From NCBI RefSeq assembly GCF_003288805.1, contig NZ_NHYK01000013.1, positions 1 to 51,011 on the forward strand: a DNA stretch of 51,011 bases. Reading direction: 5' to 3'. The notes below the pieces were generated by a model that did not search any database, was not told where the DNA came from, and was given only the letters and a program-made list of their open reading frames with translations. Each line of letters starts with the position of its first letter. Within the stretch, counting starts at the first letter, position 1. The stretch is from Helicobacter sp. 10-6591. Lineage in GTDB: Bacteria; Campylobacterota; Campylobacteria; Campylobacterales; Helicobacteraceae. Both the position numbers and the translations under genes were made by a program. Of the stretch, positions 42,223 to 51,011 are shown in pieces.

Positions 42223-43073
42223 AAATCTCTACACTAAGAGAATCTTTGTTTGAGTGCTTATTTGCCTTTTGTGCTATTTTCTGTCTCTTTGCTGTAGGGA
42301 TGATTTGTTTTTTTCTTTTTGGTAATGCAATACCCACAATCGCACACATCGGATTGTTTGATTTTATCTTTGGCTTTGAGTGGTATCCGGAGGAGGAGGT
42401 TTTTGGGATTTTCCCTATGATTATTGGGAGCTTGTATATTACTGCATTAAGCCTAGTATTTAGTGTGCCTTTGGGGATCTCTTGTGCCGTGTTTCTCTCG
42501 TACTTCTGTCCTAAGAGTATAAAACGATATGCCATCCTCGCCATAGAATTGCTAGGGGCTATACCTTCGGTTGTGTATGGATTTTTTGGTCTTGTGGTTC
42601 TGGTGCCATTTATCTCGGATATTTTTGCTATCTCTGGCAAAAGCATTCTTGCAGCATCAATCATCCTCAGTATTATGATCTTACCCACAATCATTTTGCT
42701 ATCCAAAGTCGGCATTGATAGTGTGCCTAGAATCTACTTTGAAGCAGCTCTTGGACTTGGAGCAAGTAAGCAAAGAAGCGTGTTTTTCGTGCTTGTACCT
42801 GCGGCAAAATCCGCGATTTTAGCATCTGTCATCTTAGGTTTTGGGAGGGCTATTGGCGAAGCTATGGCAGTCATTATGATAGCGGGCAACCAAGTCCAAA
42901 TCCCCTCATCTCTCCTTGATGGCGTGCGCACACTCACTACAAATATCGTTATCGAAATGGGATATGCCCAAGGATTACAGAGAGAAGTGTTGATTGCAAA
43001 TGCTTTGGTGCTTTTTGTTTTTGTCTTAGGGATCAATCTTTGTTTTAACGCGTTGAAAGAAAAATCCAGATAA
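42219..43073 (+). CDS. pstC: Phosphate ABC transporter permease PstC
   Basis: Inner-membrane permease, 284 residues with six helices, pairing with PstA. The cytosolic ABC-contact loop is EAALGLGASKQRSVFFVLVPAAKSAI, and AIPSVVYGFFGLVVLVP and FGRAIGEAMAVIMIAGN are family blocks. Its start overlaps the pstS stop (ATGA). The wording of several blocks, such as GVRTLTTNIVIEMGYA, reminds me of clostridial PstC, consistent with the origin suggested for pstS. Confidence 0.95.
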   Translation: MKISTLRESLFECLFAFCAIFCLFAVGMICFFLFGNAIPTIAHIGLFDFIFGFEWYPEEEVFGIFPMIIGSLYITALSLVFSVPLGISCAVFLSYFCPKSIKRYAILAIELLGAIPSVVYGFFGLVVLVPFISDIFAISGKSILAASIILSIMILPTIILLSKVGIDSVPRIYFEAALGLGASKQRSVFFVLVPAAKSAILASVILGFGRAIGEAMAVIMIAGNQVQIPSSLLDGVRTLTTNIVIEMGYAQGLQREVLIANALVLFVFVLGINLCFNALKEKSR

Positions 43074-43083
43074 GGAGAACATA

Positions 43084-43908
43084 GTGCAAAGAGATTTTTT
43101 ATCAATACTTATTTCTTGCTTTATGTATCTTTGTGTGGGAATTGTGTGCAGTGTGTTTTGTATCGTGCTTGGGTTTATTTTCTTCAGAGGTGTTCCATAT
43201 CTCAGTCTGGATTTATTTGCCTTCCAATACACAAGCTCTAATCTCTCTATGCTGCCTGCAATTATAAATACTTTTTGTATCGTGCTTTGCTCGCTATTAC
43301 TCGCCATGCCCTTAGGAATCTTTGGTGCGGTATTCTTGAGCGAGTATGCTAATAAAAAAAGCAAGATGCTTAGTCTTATAACTCTTGCGTGCGAGACTTT
43401 AAGTGGGATTCCATCGATTGTGTATGGACTTTTTGGCTATCTTGCGTTTGTGATCTATTTTGGTTTAAAAATCAGCTTCTTAAGCGGTGTATTGACACTT
43501 TCTATCATGGTCTTACCTCTTATCTTACGAAGCAGTGAGGAAGCACTCAAAGCTGTTTCAGATAGTCTTAGAGAAGCAAGCTTTGCGCTTGGTGCGACAA
43601 AACTTCGCACAATATTTTGTATCGTTTTGCCTGCTGCTATTCCTGGGATTCTCACAGGGATAATCCTTAGCATTGGAAAGATTGTAGGAGAGAGTGCAGC
43701 GCTCCTTTATACAGCCGGCTCTGTAGCGCAAATAGCGGGATTTTTAGAATCTGGACGCACACTAAGTGTGCATATGTATGCTCTTAGCTCTGAGGGGCTA
43801 CATACCAATCAAGCTTATGCGACTGCTAGCGTGCTTGTATTGTTCATACTCGGGATAAATCTGCTTTCAAATTTCATAGCCAGCAAACTCACAAAGGACA
43901 CAAAATGA
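43084..43908 (+). CDS. pstA: Phosphate ABC transporter permease PstA
   Basis: Second permease subunit, 274 residues with six hydrophobic helices. [22 protein letters not shown] is the ABC-contact loop and [17 protein letters not shown] a family block; [17 protein letters not shown] follows. The start is GTG at 43084 with AAGGAG 6-7 nt upstream. It overlaps pstB by 4 nt. Confidence 0.95.
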   Translation: MQRDFLSILISCFMYLCVGIVCSVFCIVLGFIFFRGVPYLSLDLFAFQYTSSNLSMLPAIINTFCIVLCSLLLAMPLGIFGAVFLSEYANKKSKMLSLITLACETLSGIPSIVYGLFGYLAFVIYFGLKISFLSGVLTLSIMVLPLILRSSEEALKAVSDSLREASFALGATKLRTIFCIVLPAAIPGILTGIILSIGKIVGESAALLYTAGSVAQIAGFLESGRTLSVHMYALSSEGLHTNQAYATASVLVLFILGINLLSNFIASKLTKDTK

Positions 43909-44663
43909 GCAAAAAGATTTGTTTTAGCATAAAGGATTTGAATCTATTTTATGGGGACTTCCATGCACTCAAAAATATCAATATTGATATTCTAAAATCC
44001 GAAGTGAGTGCATTTATTGGTCCTTCTGGTTGCGGAAAAAGCACATTTCTTAGAAGTCTCAATCGTATGAATGATTTGCTTACAGATTGCTCCATCAAGG
44101 GCAAGATTCTTTTCAATGGCGAGAATATTTACAAAAAGTACAATGTCAATGTCTTACGTAAAAAAATAGGAATGGTATTCCAAAAACCCAATCCTTTTCC
44201 TATGAGTATTTATGACAATATCGCTTTTGCACTTAAAACACATGGGATAAAAGACAAAGAGAGACTTGACTCTTGTATAGAAGAAAGCTTAAGAGATGTA
44301 GGGCTTTGGAAAGAGTGTAAAGATAAGCTCAAGCAAAATGCACTCAAACTCAGTGGAGGACAGCAGCAAAGGCTTTGTATAGCAAGAAGTATATCAATAA
44401 AGCCAGAGGTGATTTTGATGGATGAGCCTACAAGCGCACTTGATCCAATAGCAACTCTCAAGATTGAAGAGCTTATCACTAAGCTCAAGAAGGACTACAC
44501 CATAATTGTTGTGACCCACAATATGCAGCAAGCTTGTAGAATCTCTGATAGAACTGCGTTTTTCTTACTAGGTGAGATGATAGAGTTTGCAAGCACACAG
44601 AGTATTTTTACGAAAGCAAAAGACAAGAGGACACAGGATTATATCAATGGAAAATTTGGTTGA
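43905..44663 (+). CDS. pstB: Phosphate ABC transporter ATPase PstB
   Basis: ATP-binding subunit, 252 residues. Walker A is GPSGCGKST, then [17 protein letters not shown] (a PstB-specific stretch), the signature [14 protein letters not shown], Walker [14 protein letters not shown] and the switch His in VVTHNMQQA. All catalytic residues are in place. It follows pstA by ATGA overlap and ends shortly before a new promoter for the response regulator; no phoU lies after it. Confidence 0.97.
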   Translation: MSKKICFSIKDLNLFYGDFHALKNINIDILKSEVSAFIGPSGCGKSTFLRSLNRMNDLLTDCSIKGKILFNGENIYKKYNVNVLRKKIGMVFQKPNPFPMSIYDNIAFALKTHGIKDKERLDSCIEESLRDVGLWKECKDKLKQNALKLSGGQQQRLCIARSISIKPEVILMDEPTSALDPIATLKIEELITKLKKDYTIIVVTHNMQQACRISDRTAFFLLGEMIEFASTQSIFTKAKDKRTQDYINGKFG

Positions 44664-44668
44664 TTGGC

Positions 44669-44674
44669 TATAAT
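44669..44674 (+). promoter_or_regulatory. Candidate -10 box for the phoB-phoR-aguA segment
   Basis: GGCTATAATCCC gives TATAAT right after the pstB stop codon, 23 nt before the response-regulator ATG. It would let the regulators be made when the pstS promoter is off. Confidence 0.5.
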
Positions 44675-44697
44675 CCCAGCCTATCAAGAGGAATAAA

Positions 44698-45357
44698 ATG
44701 GTATATGTTTTAGAAGATGAGAAATCAATCCTAGAGCTTGTAGTCTATGCGCTTAATTCTCAAAATATCCTAGCTTGTGGATTTGATGAGGTAAAGGCTT
44801 TCCAAGATGCGCTTAAGAATGAGATACCAAAAATTGCTATCTTAGACGTGATGCTTCCTAATACAAGCGGATTTGAAGTGCTAAAAAGTCTCAAATCTAA
44901 TCCAAAAACTAAAAATATATGTGTGCTTATGCTTACAGCACTCAGTGATGAATACGAGAAAGTCAAAGGCTTGGATTTAGGCGCTGATGATTACATCACC
45001 AAACCCTTTGGAATCATGGAGTTGATAGCGCGTGTGCGTGTGATACTCCGTAGATTAGACACAGATACACCAGATTTCACTCTCAATGGATTAGAGTTTT
45101 CTAATACCAAGCACGAAGTCCGCATTAATGGCGAAAAAATCAAGCTCACCCTCAAAGAATTTGAACTCTTAGGATTCCTGCTAAAAAATCCCAATCGCGC
45201 CTTTATGCGTGAAGAGATTATGCACATTCTTTGGGGAAATTACGAATCTTATTCGCGCACACTTGATATACATATCAAGACCTTGCGCCAAAAACTCGGT
45301 GATTATGGACAAATAATAAAAACCATACATGGCATAGGCTATAAGCTTGAATGCTAA
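44698..45357 (+). CDS. PhoB-type response regulator
   Basis: OmpR/PhoB-family regulator, 219 residues. Receiver domain 1-117: acidic pair in VLEDEKS, phosphoacceptor Asp in AILDVMLPNTSGFEV, Thr in MLTALSD, Lys in ITKPFG. Winged-helix DNA-binding domain 125-219: GEKIKLTLKEFELLGFLLKN and SRTLDIHIKTLRQKLG, with GIGYKLEC at the end. Sitting between pstB and a histidine kinase, it most likely controls the pst operon in response to phosphate. The start overlaps nothing; the stop overlaps the kinase start by 11 nt. Confidence 0.9.
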   Translation: MVYVLEDEKSILELVVYALNSQNILACGFDEVKAFQDALKNEIPKIAILDVMLPNTSGFEVLKSLKSNPKTKNICVLMLTALSDEYEKVKGLDLGADDYITKPFGIMELIARVRVILRRLDTDTPDFTLNGLEFSNTKHEVRINGEKIKLTLKEFELLGFLLKNPNRAFMREEIMHILWGNYESYSRTLDIHIKTLRQKLGDYGQIIKTIHGIGYKLEC

Positions 45358-46633
45358 AGTGCTAAAGACAAAGAAGATAGGAGTAAAAATCTTTTTTGCA
45401 CTTTTTCTAAATAGCTTGCTTTGTCTGGCTATAGCTAGTAGTTTTGTGTTTTTTAGTCTAGATTCTGTTTTGAAGGCCAAGATTTTTGATGTATCTAAAA
45501 CTCCTTTGTTTTTGGTGATACTGCTATGTATTTTGCTATGTGTTTTACTTACAAAGTGGCTTGTAGATATGCTTTTATTCCAAGAGCAAAGCGCTAGATT
45601 CCCCATTCAGGTTCGCGGATTAAAAAAAGCCCAGATGCTTACTCTCACACAAAATATGCGCGATGGACTTATGTTGCTTAATAAAAATGGCAGAATCTTA
45701 CTGAGTAATACACCCATACACAAGCTCTTTGGAGAGTGGGAATACATCCATAAGTTTGGGGATTCTGCGTTTTGCCAGATGATATTGCAGGATTTAAACA
45801 TCCTGAAAAAGTCAAAAACCCATTCCTCACAAATCCACACCATCAAGATTCTAGACAAAGAGCACGAAGTGCAAGCTATACCAATCTATTCGCAGAATAA
45901 ATTCAAAGGGCTCATAGTGATTGTACGTGATATAAGTGCGCAGTATCTTGCGCAAAAAATGCGCAAAGAATTTAGCGCGAATGTTACCCATGAGCTAAAG
46001 ACCCCTTTAACCACAATACTTGCTAGCTCTGAAATGCTCCAAAATAATCTGATTGCTCCACAAGATGTGCCAGAGTTTGCAGCCAAGATTCAAAAGGAAG
46101 CTACAAGACTTATTAATATGACAGATGAGATTCTCAAGCTTTCATTCCTTGATGAAAATAGAGAATCCAGCAAAGAAAGCAGGCACAACTTCCAAAGACT
46201 TGATTTGAAAGAAGTTATCTTGAATGTAATTGACAATGTACATTTGCTTGCCAAGCAATACACGATTACTCTGCACACAAATCTCAAAAGCTGTTTTATT
46301 TTAGGTAATGCAGCTCTTTTAGAAGAAATGGTCTATAACCTCATAGCCAATGCCATCAAATACAATAAGCCCAAAGGTTTTGTGCAGATAGAACTCAAAG
46401 CAAAGAATCTCTTGAGGATAAAAGATAATGGCATAGGTATCCCAAAAGATTCTCAAGAACGTGTGTTTGAAAGATTTTATTGTGTGGATAAAAGTAGGAG
46501 TAAAGCACTTGGTGGCACAGGTCTTGGACTCTCAATTGTCAAATCAATAGCAAACCTGCATAACGCACAAATCACACTCAAGAGCACGCCACACAAAGGC
46601 ACGGAATTTACCATAAGCTTTCCATTTGTGTAA
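45347..46633 (+). CDS. PhoR-type sensor histidine kinase
   Basis: Membrane sensor kinase, 428 residues. Two hydrophobic helices near the N terminus (about 13-32 and 44-64) are separated by a very short loop, so there is almost no periplasmic domain. A PAS-like region follows (about 95-200), then the H-box FSANVTHELKTPLTTI, the N-box LIANAIKYNKPKG, and ATP-lid motifs KDNGIGIP and GGTGLGLSIVKSIA. The architecture is that of PhoR, which senses through PstSCAB rather than by a periplasmic sensor. PhoU, the usual intermediary, is absent here. Confidence 0.9.
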   Translation: MNAKVLKTKKIGVKIFFALFLNSLLCLAIASSFVFFSLDSVLKAKIFDVSKTPLFLVILLCILLCVLLTKWLVDMLLFQEQSARFPIQVRGLKKAQMLTLTQNMRDGLMLLNKNGRILLSNTPIHKLFGEWEYIHKFGDSAFCQMILQDLNILKKSKTHSSQIHTIKILDKEHEVQAIPIYSQNKFKGLIVIVRDISAQYLAQKMRKEFSANVTHELKTPLTTILASSEMLQNNLIAPQDVPEFAAKIQKEATRLINMTDEILKLSFLDENRESSKESRHNFQRLDLKEVILNVIDNVHLLAKQYTITLHTNLKSCFILGNAALLEEMVYNLIANAIKYNKPKGFVQIELKAKNLLRIKDNGIGIPKDSQERVFERFYCVDKSRSKALGGTGLGLSIVKSIANLHNAQITLKSTPHKGTEFTISFPFV

Positions 46634-46642
46634 GGAGAAAAT

Positions 46643-47674
46643 ATGCTAAACAAATCCTCCGCAATACGACTAAAAGCAGAATGGGAGGAGCAAAGAGCGA
46701 TTTTGCTTAGCTTCCCACATAAACACAGCGATTGGCAAGACTTATTGCAAAGCGCCAGAAAATGTTTTGTGCGCATAATAAAATGTATCGCTAAATTTGA
46801 ATCTGTCTATGTATGTGTCGATCCGCGTGATAAAAAAGGCTTAGAGCTTGTACAAAAATCTTGCAAGAAAGAGTTAAGAGTAGGCAATGTGCAGATATTT
46901 AGAGTTTACAGCAATGATATTTGGGCAAGGGATTTTGGGGCTATTAGCATCCAAAAAAATGGTGCAAATACCTTGCTTGACTTTGGATTCAATGGCTGGG
47001 GATTGAAGTTTAGAGCCAATTTTGACAACCAAATAAATAGAGCGCTCTATAAGCTTGGTGTTTTTGAGAATCTCTTGACGCAAGATTTGATTCTCGAAGG
47101 AGGGAGTATTGATAGCAATGGTTGTGGTTTGTTGCTCACGACTTCACAATGCTTGCTTGAAGCAAACCGCAATCCCCATCTGAGCAAGCAAGAGATACAT
47201 TCAAGACTGCTAAAGATTTTTGGGCTCAAAAAGGTGCTATGGCTTGAAAATGGAAGTTTGTGTGGCGATGATACAGACAGCCATATTGATAATCTCGCTC
47301 GCTTTATTGCGCCTAAAACTATTGCTTATGCAAAATGCGAAGACAAGCTTGATGTGAATTTCAAGCCGTTAGAGGCTATGGAGCGCGAGCTTTTTGCCTT
47401 GCGCGATGAAAACGACAAACCTTTTAGACTTATCGCATTGCCTTTGCCAAAAGCGAGATTCTATAAGGGGGAGCGTCTGCCTGCAAGTTATGTGAATTTT
47501 CTTTTTGTCAATAATGCTTTATTAGTGCCAACTTACAAGGATAAGAAATCTGATAAAAAAGCCTTGCAAATTCTCTCGGATGAACTACCGCATCTTAAGG
47601 TGCTAGGGATTGACTGCACTACTCTTATCAAATGGCATGGAAGTATTCATTGCGCAAGTATGCAGTTGTATTGA
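46643..47674 (+). CDS. aguA: Agmatine deiminase
   Basis: Converts agmatine to N-carbamoylputrescine and ammonia. It has 343 residues. Family blocks: EWEEQRAILLSFPHKHSDW at the start, DIWARDFGAI, LEGGSIDSNGCG and GDDTDSHIDNLARFI, and the catalytic Cys near the end in GSIHCASM. It follows the histidine kinase by 9 nt (AAGGAG in the gap), so it belongs to the pho operon by position, which is odd for a polyamine gene. Its partner aguB lies at 9.5-10.4 kb. Confidence 0.94.
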   Translation: MLNKSSAIRLKAEWEEQRAILLSFPHKHSDWQDLLQSARKCFVRIIKCIAKFESVYVCVDPRDKKGLELVQKSCKKELRVGNVQIFRVYSNDIWARDFGAISIQKNGANTLLDFGFNGWGLKFRANFDNQINRALYKLGVFENLLTQDLILEGGSIDSNGCGLLLTTSQCLLEANRNPHLSKQEIHSRLLKIFGLKKVLWLENGSLCGDDTDSHIDNLARFIAPKTIAYAKCEDKLDVNFKPLEAMERELFALRDENDKPFRLIALPLPKARFYKGERLPASYVNFLFVNNALLVPTYKDKKSDKKALQILSDELPHLKVLGIDCTTLIKWHGSIHCASMQLY

Positions 47675-47682
47675 TGCTTGAG

Positions 47683-48313
47683 CTAAGAAAAATCAATAGC
47701 GAAAAATATAGCATTCATCAAATTCATAGCGCACCAAAGAGGGCAGTTGAAATTCATTAGGGCAGTGGCAAAGAGCCTTAGACTCGCTGATGTAGATTTA
47801 TACATCATAGAATCTCCGATTTGTAGATACTCTGTCACTAAAAATCTTTTGCGTTGTATCTTTAGAGTGCTGCTATCACCCATCAAGGAAGCCCAAACTG
47901 GTATCGGGTCTTTCCATGATATGGGCATAAGTTCAAGGCCTACTCCAAAAAATGCCTCTACCTCTTTGGCTAAAGTAGTGAGTTAGTATTTAAAAATATC
48001 TCTGCACCATTTGTAATCCTAGAATCTACTGACTTGCAACCTGAAGTTTACTAGGGTATGTCGCTCTGAAGTTTGTGTTTATGTAGGCTATGCCAAGCCC
48101 CAAAGTCCTATCATCTGTTTGGGGTGCAATATAAATTTTTTTACTAGTAGCTTTTCTTGCAGATAATCCTATCGTTATCTTTGTGGCAATGAACCACAAC
48201 CCACACTCAAAGTCCAAATACACTAACAGCCTCTGAAAACTAATCCTGTGTTTTAGCTTGTTTAGCTGTTCTTTGACTTCATCCCACTTATAATTCGTTT
48301 TTAAGTATTTCAA
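47683..48313 (-). pseudogene. Possible decayed gene; stretch without a confident CDS
   Basis: The 812 nt between aguA and rpsO carry no convincing intact gene. On the minus strand, protein-like sequence appears in successive frames: a frame of about 95 residues from a TTG at 48313 ending at 48026 (GLWFIATKITIGLSARKATS), then after frame changes a segment with VEAFFGVGLELMPISWKDP and SSTLKIQRKRFLVTEYLQIG down to 47683. This looks like one gene broken by at least two frameshifts. A rival plus-strand ORF starts at TGATG on the aguA stop but ends after 28 codons. The family is not recognised; it may simply be spacer. Confidence 0.3.
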
Positions 48314-48380
48314 GATTTAGTTCAAAATTCTTTAAGTCCGTGTTATTGCCCAAATGATCAATTTGCTTTTTCATGCATTT

Positions 48381-48386
48381 TATAGT
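48381..48386 (+). promoter_or_regulatory. Candidate -10 box for rpsO
   Basis: TTTTATAGTAGC contains TATAGT, 101 nt before the rpsO start; the leader is long enough for S15 autogenous control, but no specific fold is claimed. A second weak hexamer (TATATA) is closer to the gene. Confidence 0.3.
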
Positions 48387-48486
48387 AGCATCCCACGGCT
48401 CAAAAATTTGTGATTCTGAGAGTTTGAAATTTTTATATAACCTCTCCACAAATGATTTATCATCAATTCAAAACCAAGGTTTGTTA

Positions 48487-48759
48487 ATGGCTTTAGATGT
48501 AGCAAAAAAACAAGAGATTATTGCAATGTTTGCGAGAGATTCACAAGATACTGGTTCTTCTGAAGTGCAGGTTGCTCTTTTGACGCAGCGTATAGTTGAT
48601 TTGACAGAACATTTGAAAACAAACCCTAAAGATCATTCAAGTCGGCTAGGTTTGCTTAAACTTGTAGGACAGAGAAAATCTCTTCTTTCTTATCTTAAAC
48701 GTACTAGATACGAATCTTACATAAAGCTGATTAGTCAATTAAAACTCAAAGATAGATAG
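48487..48759 (+). CDS. rpsO: 30S ribosomal protein S15
   Basis: Binds 16S rRNA in the platform of the small subunit. It has 90 residues, exactly family size. Motifs: [23 protein letters not shown] and [20 protein letters not shown], then [16 protein letters not shown]. The ATG at 48487 is preceded by AAGG; a longer in-frame start at 48373 would add a non-homologous leader. It is followed by an intrinsic terminator. Confidence 0.97.
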   Translation: MALDVAKKQEIIAMFARDSQDTGSSEVQVALLTQRIVDLTEHLKTNPKDHSSRLGLLKLVGQRKSLLSYLKRTRYESYIKLISQLKLKDR

Positions 48760-48762
48760 TCA

Positions 48763-48804
48763 ATCAAATAACACGATTTAGGTAAGATGTGTTACTTGAT
48801 TTTC
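48763..48804 (+). terminator. Intrinsic terminator after rpsO
   Basis: ATCAAATAACAC (48763-48774) pairs with GTGTTACTTGAT (48789-48800): 12 positions with one A-C mismatch, 14-nt loop, followed by TTTC. The U run is short, so termination may be partial. It lies 3 nt after the rpsO stop. Confidence 0.6.
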
Positions 48805-48890
48805 TGATAGCTTTGTATTCCCTCGGCTTTTGATTTTAGAAATTTTTGTACTTCAGAATATGTTGGTGTATTAGACTTAAGGAGTGGTGA

Positions 48891-49748
48891 TTGGGCTTAT
48901 TTCGTGCTATTCCAAGGTTTGTGAGTTTTATAAATACAAATTTCAAAACAGTTCTTTTGCTTATCGCTTTATTTTTTGTATTTATTGGTTTATATGCGCC
49001 AGATGGTAAAGAACCAAATCTGGCAAAACTGTATTTAGATAAGCCTATCTTCAATAGCACACTTGTAGCTTCACAAATTGAAGCGATTAAGAAAATCGAT
49101 ACTATCCAGGGAGTATTGCTAGTGATAGATTCTCCAGGTGGAAGTGTGAGTGCTAGCATAGAAGCAGCTGATATGATTAAAGAATTAGCGCAATATATCC
49201 CAGTTGTAGCGTATGTAAGAGGTAGTATGGCCAGTGGCAGTTATTATGCGGGTATGTATGCTGATGAGATTATTGCCAATAGAGGCTCTATGATTGGATC
49301 TATTGGTGTCATTTTAAGTGCGTTTAACATTGAGGAATTACTCGCAAATCTTGGTATAAAAGAACAAGTGTTAAAAATGGGTAAATACAAAGAGGTTGGC
49401 ACAATCATGCGAGCTTGGAATGAAAATGAAAGAGAATTTCTGTCAAATTTTTTACATGAGCAATACGAGATGTTTGTAAATGATGTCAAACTAGCGCGTA
49501 AAGATAAATTACATACAGATCCTATTCATTTTGCAGAAGGCAAGATTTTTAATGCTAAAACTGCATTGGAGTTAGGACTTATTGATAAGGTAGGTTCAAT
49601 GCAAGAAGCCATAGAATCTCTTAAAGAGAAAGCGCAGGTGCAAAATCCAATATGGCTGGAGAAAGATAGAATCGATGTTTATCTACAAAGATTAGAAGAT
49701 TCTCTAATAAGCAAGATTGTTTCTTTTGCATTTTTATACAATAGGTAA
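48891..49748 (+). CDS. sppA: Signal peptide peptidase SppA
   Basis: Membrane-bound serine protease with a Ser/Lys dyad that degrades leftover signal peptides. It has 285 residues, one N-terminal helix (about 18-37) and a single S49 domain, the short form. The nucleophile Ser is in VRGSMASGSYYAG, the Lys in KMGKYKEVG, and VIDSPGGSVSAS is the oxyanion region. The start is TTG at 48891, with AAGGAG 6 nt upstream; no in-frame ATG exists nearby and an in-frame stop lies just before it. Confidence 0.92.
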   Translation: MGLFRAIPRFVSFINTNFKTVLLLIALFFVFIGLYAPDGKEPNLAKLYLDKPIFNSTLVASQIEAIKKIDTIQGVLLVIDSPGGSVSASIEAADMIKELAQYIPVVAYVRGSMASGSYYAGMYADEIIANRGSMIGSIGVILSAFNIEELLANLGIKEQVLKMGKYKEVGTIMRAWNENEREFLSNFLHEQYEMFVNDVKLARKDKLHTDPIHFAEGKIFNAKTALELGLIDKVGSMQEAIESLKEKAQVQNPIWLEKDRIDVYLQRLEDSLISKIVSFAFLYNR

Positions 49749-49750
49749 AA

Positions 49751-50773
49751 ATGCAGCTTTTTGGGTTAGATTTTTTGCAATCTGACGCAAAAAACTTACT
49801 TGCTTTTTCTGGTGGAGCGGATTCTAGTGCCTTGTTTTTCTTGCTACAGGAAAAACAAATATCCTTCGATATGGCAATTGTCAATTATGGAACAAGAGAA
49901 AATTGTGCTGATGAGGTTGCATACGCGCAAAAATTAGCACAAACCTATCATAAACAGATCCATGTTTTCCAAGCACCTGCTATAGAGTCGAATTTTGAAC
50001 ACAATGCGCGAGTTATTCGATACAGGTTTTTTAAACAATTGAGTGCAGTCCATAATTACACAAATATCATTGTCGCACACCAGCTTAATGATAAATTAGA
50101 ATGGTTTTTGATGCAATTATGTAAGGGTAGTGGGATTGTGTCATTGCTAGGATTTCATGGAATAAGTGATTTTGAGGGTATAAGGATTGTGCGTCCATTG
50201 ATAAATACTAGTCGTAATGAGATATTGGAATATTTACACCAAAACAAGATAGTTTTTTTTAATGACGTAAGTAATGATGATTTGCAAATCAAACGTAATT
50301 ATTTCCGACATAAAATCTCAAATGATCTTTTGTTAAAACATCGAAATGGGATCTTGCGTAGTTTTGAGATTCTTTATCGTGAAAGCAAGTTTTTAGAATC
50401 TGACACTACTAATGTGAAGCTTTTAGAGAATCTCTATATTGTCAAACGTGCTTACAACGAACTAAGAGACTTGCAGAATGTTGATTTTGCACTCAAAAGA
50501 TTAGGATATGTCATGAGTTTTAAGCAACGCAAAGAGGTTTGTAAGGCTAATTTTTCATGTGGAGTCGGTAGGAATTTCATTATAGATTGTAATCAGTCTT
50601 TGCTTTTTATAGGTCGCAATCATACAAACGTACAAAAACCTGTACCAAAAAAATTCAGAGAACAATGCCGTAAAAATAAGATTCCACCAAAAATACGAGC
50701 CCTTCTCCAAGAAGCAAAATACAATGTTGAAGAGATAAGAAATCTTATTTTAGATGTAAGTTTGGGGTATTAA
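49751..50773 (+). CDS. tilS: tRNA(Ile)-lysidine synthase
   Basis: Modifies C34 of tRNA-Ile(CAU) to lysidine so that it reads AUA. It has 340 residues, a short TilS without a large C-terminal domain. The ATP pyrophosphatase loop is LLAFSGGADSSALFF, then VNYGTRENCADEV, and VAHQLNDKLEWFLMQLCKGSG gives the second N-type signature block. It starts 2 nt after the sppA stop, so the pair is co-translated. Confidence 0.94.
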   Translation: MQLFGLDFLQSDAKNLLAFSGGADSSALFFLLQEKQISFDMAIVNYGTRENCADEVAYAQKLAQTYHKQIHVFQAPAIESNFEHNARVIRYRFFKQLSAVHNYTNIIVAHQLNDKLEWFLMQLCKGSGIVSLLGFHGISDFEGIRIVRPLINTSRNEILEYLHQNKIVFFNDVSNDDLQIKRNYFRHKISNDLLLKHRNGILRSFEILYRESKFLESDTTNVKLLENLYIVKRAYNELRDLQNVDFALKRLGYVMSFKQRKEVCKANFSCGVGRNFIIDCNQSLLFIGRNHTNVQKPVPKKFREQCRKNKIPPKIRALLQEAKYNVEEIRNLILDVSLGY

Positions 50774-50939
50774 AACCTATTTGGAAGTTTTTTGCGTTTC
50801 TTTGGGTGATTACAAAATCTATACATCTAAGATAAAAACGTACAAAATTGCTGGTGATTTGGCTTATTTGAAAATTTTATTTTAGTTACGATTGTGATGT
50901 TGCTCGCCCCTACTTAATCTCCAATTAAGCTATTAGTTA

Positions 50940-50945
50940 TATAAT
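50940..50945 (+). promoter_or_regulatory. Candidate -10 box at the right edge
   Basis: GTTATATAATCACGC contains TATAAT in the 238-nt gene-free end of the window. The following bases (CACGCCTCTC) resemble those after the GT8 -10 box (CACGC). The gene it would serve lies beyond the edge. The rest of 50774-51011 shows nothing I can name. Confidence 0.4.
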
Positions 50946-51011
50946 CACGCCTCTCATTTTTTAGAATCAAGTTGTTTCAGAATTTAGAGTAGATTTGGTT
51001 TGGAATAAATT

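Noticed and set aside
42215-42715. Minus-strand open frame of 166 codons
   Set aside because: Antisense to pstC, whose family motifs are unambiguous.
1-51011. CRISPR arrays, rRNA, tmRNA, SRP RNA or riboswitches
   Set aside because: No regularly spaced repeats and no recognisable conserved RNA other than the two tRNAs were seen by eye; a covariance-model search would be needed to exclude small RNAs.

Overview
The window looks like chromosome of an intestinal or enterohepatic Helicobacter, or a very close epsilonproteobacterial (Campylobacterota) relative. It is AT-rich. It carries flagellar flhA and fliR next to housekeeping genes, a remote-type CheZ beside a U32 peptidase (an arrangement I recall from H. 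pylori HP0170/HP0169), a nfu - TPR protein - murE order (recalled from HP1492-HP1494), the AguA/AguB putrescine route, a Campylobacter-MOMP-like porin and a poly-G contingency gene. PurN and a complete methylcitrate pathway argue against H. pylori itself. Names and synteny come from memory and from motifs visible in the translations; no database search was run.

Layout. 1-2.5 kb: start of a glycosyltransferase, prs and der on the minus strand. 2.6-5.2 kb: a tiny integrated element with a tyrosine integrase, a small HTH protein and three unknown proteins. It sits at the 3' end of tRNA-Ser(GGA) and is bounded by a 19-bp direct repeat. 5.2-6.5 kb: tRNA-Ser, tRNA-Pro(GGG), fliR, xseB. 6.6-9.2 kb: a membrane protein and mutS2. 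9.2-12.9 kb: a tightly packed minus-strand operon, panD - ybaB - ispA - surE - small acidic ORF - aguB - lipoprotein. 13.1-18.5 kb: flhA, a DHH phosphoesterase, a small protein, purN and a cation antiporter. 18.5-22.6 kb: HIT protein, pgk, a 31-residue membrane protein, nfu, a TPR protein and murE. 22.6-28.6 kb: a fused two-domain glycosyltransferase, a YeiH-type transporter, tolQ-tolR-tolA and the major porin. 28.9-33.9 kb: gap, recG, a U32 peptidase and cheZ. 34.1-35.3 kb: a GT8 glycosyltransferase interrupted by a run of 12 G, currently in frame.

35.5-41.0 kb: prpE-prpB-prpC-prpD (propionate to pyruvate plus succinate), closed by a strong intrinsic terminator. Facing away from it, 41.4-47.7 kb carries pstS-pstC-pstA-pstB with a response regulator and a histidine kinase of the PhoB/PhoR type, followed directly by aguA. 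The PstS is circularly permuted: its motifs run in the order second half, then first half. No phoU is present here. 47.7-48.5 kb has no confident gene and may hold a decayed one. 48.5-50.8 kb: rpsO with a terminator, sppA and tilS.

The points most worth a second look are the permuted PstS inside a possibly transferred pst-pho block, the phase-variable GT8 gene, the roughly 2.6-kb tRNA-Ser element, and several tiny translationally coupled ORFs.
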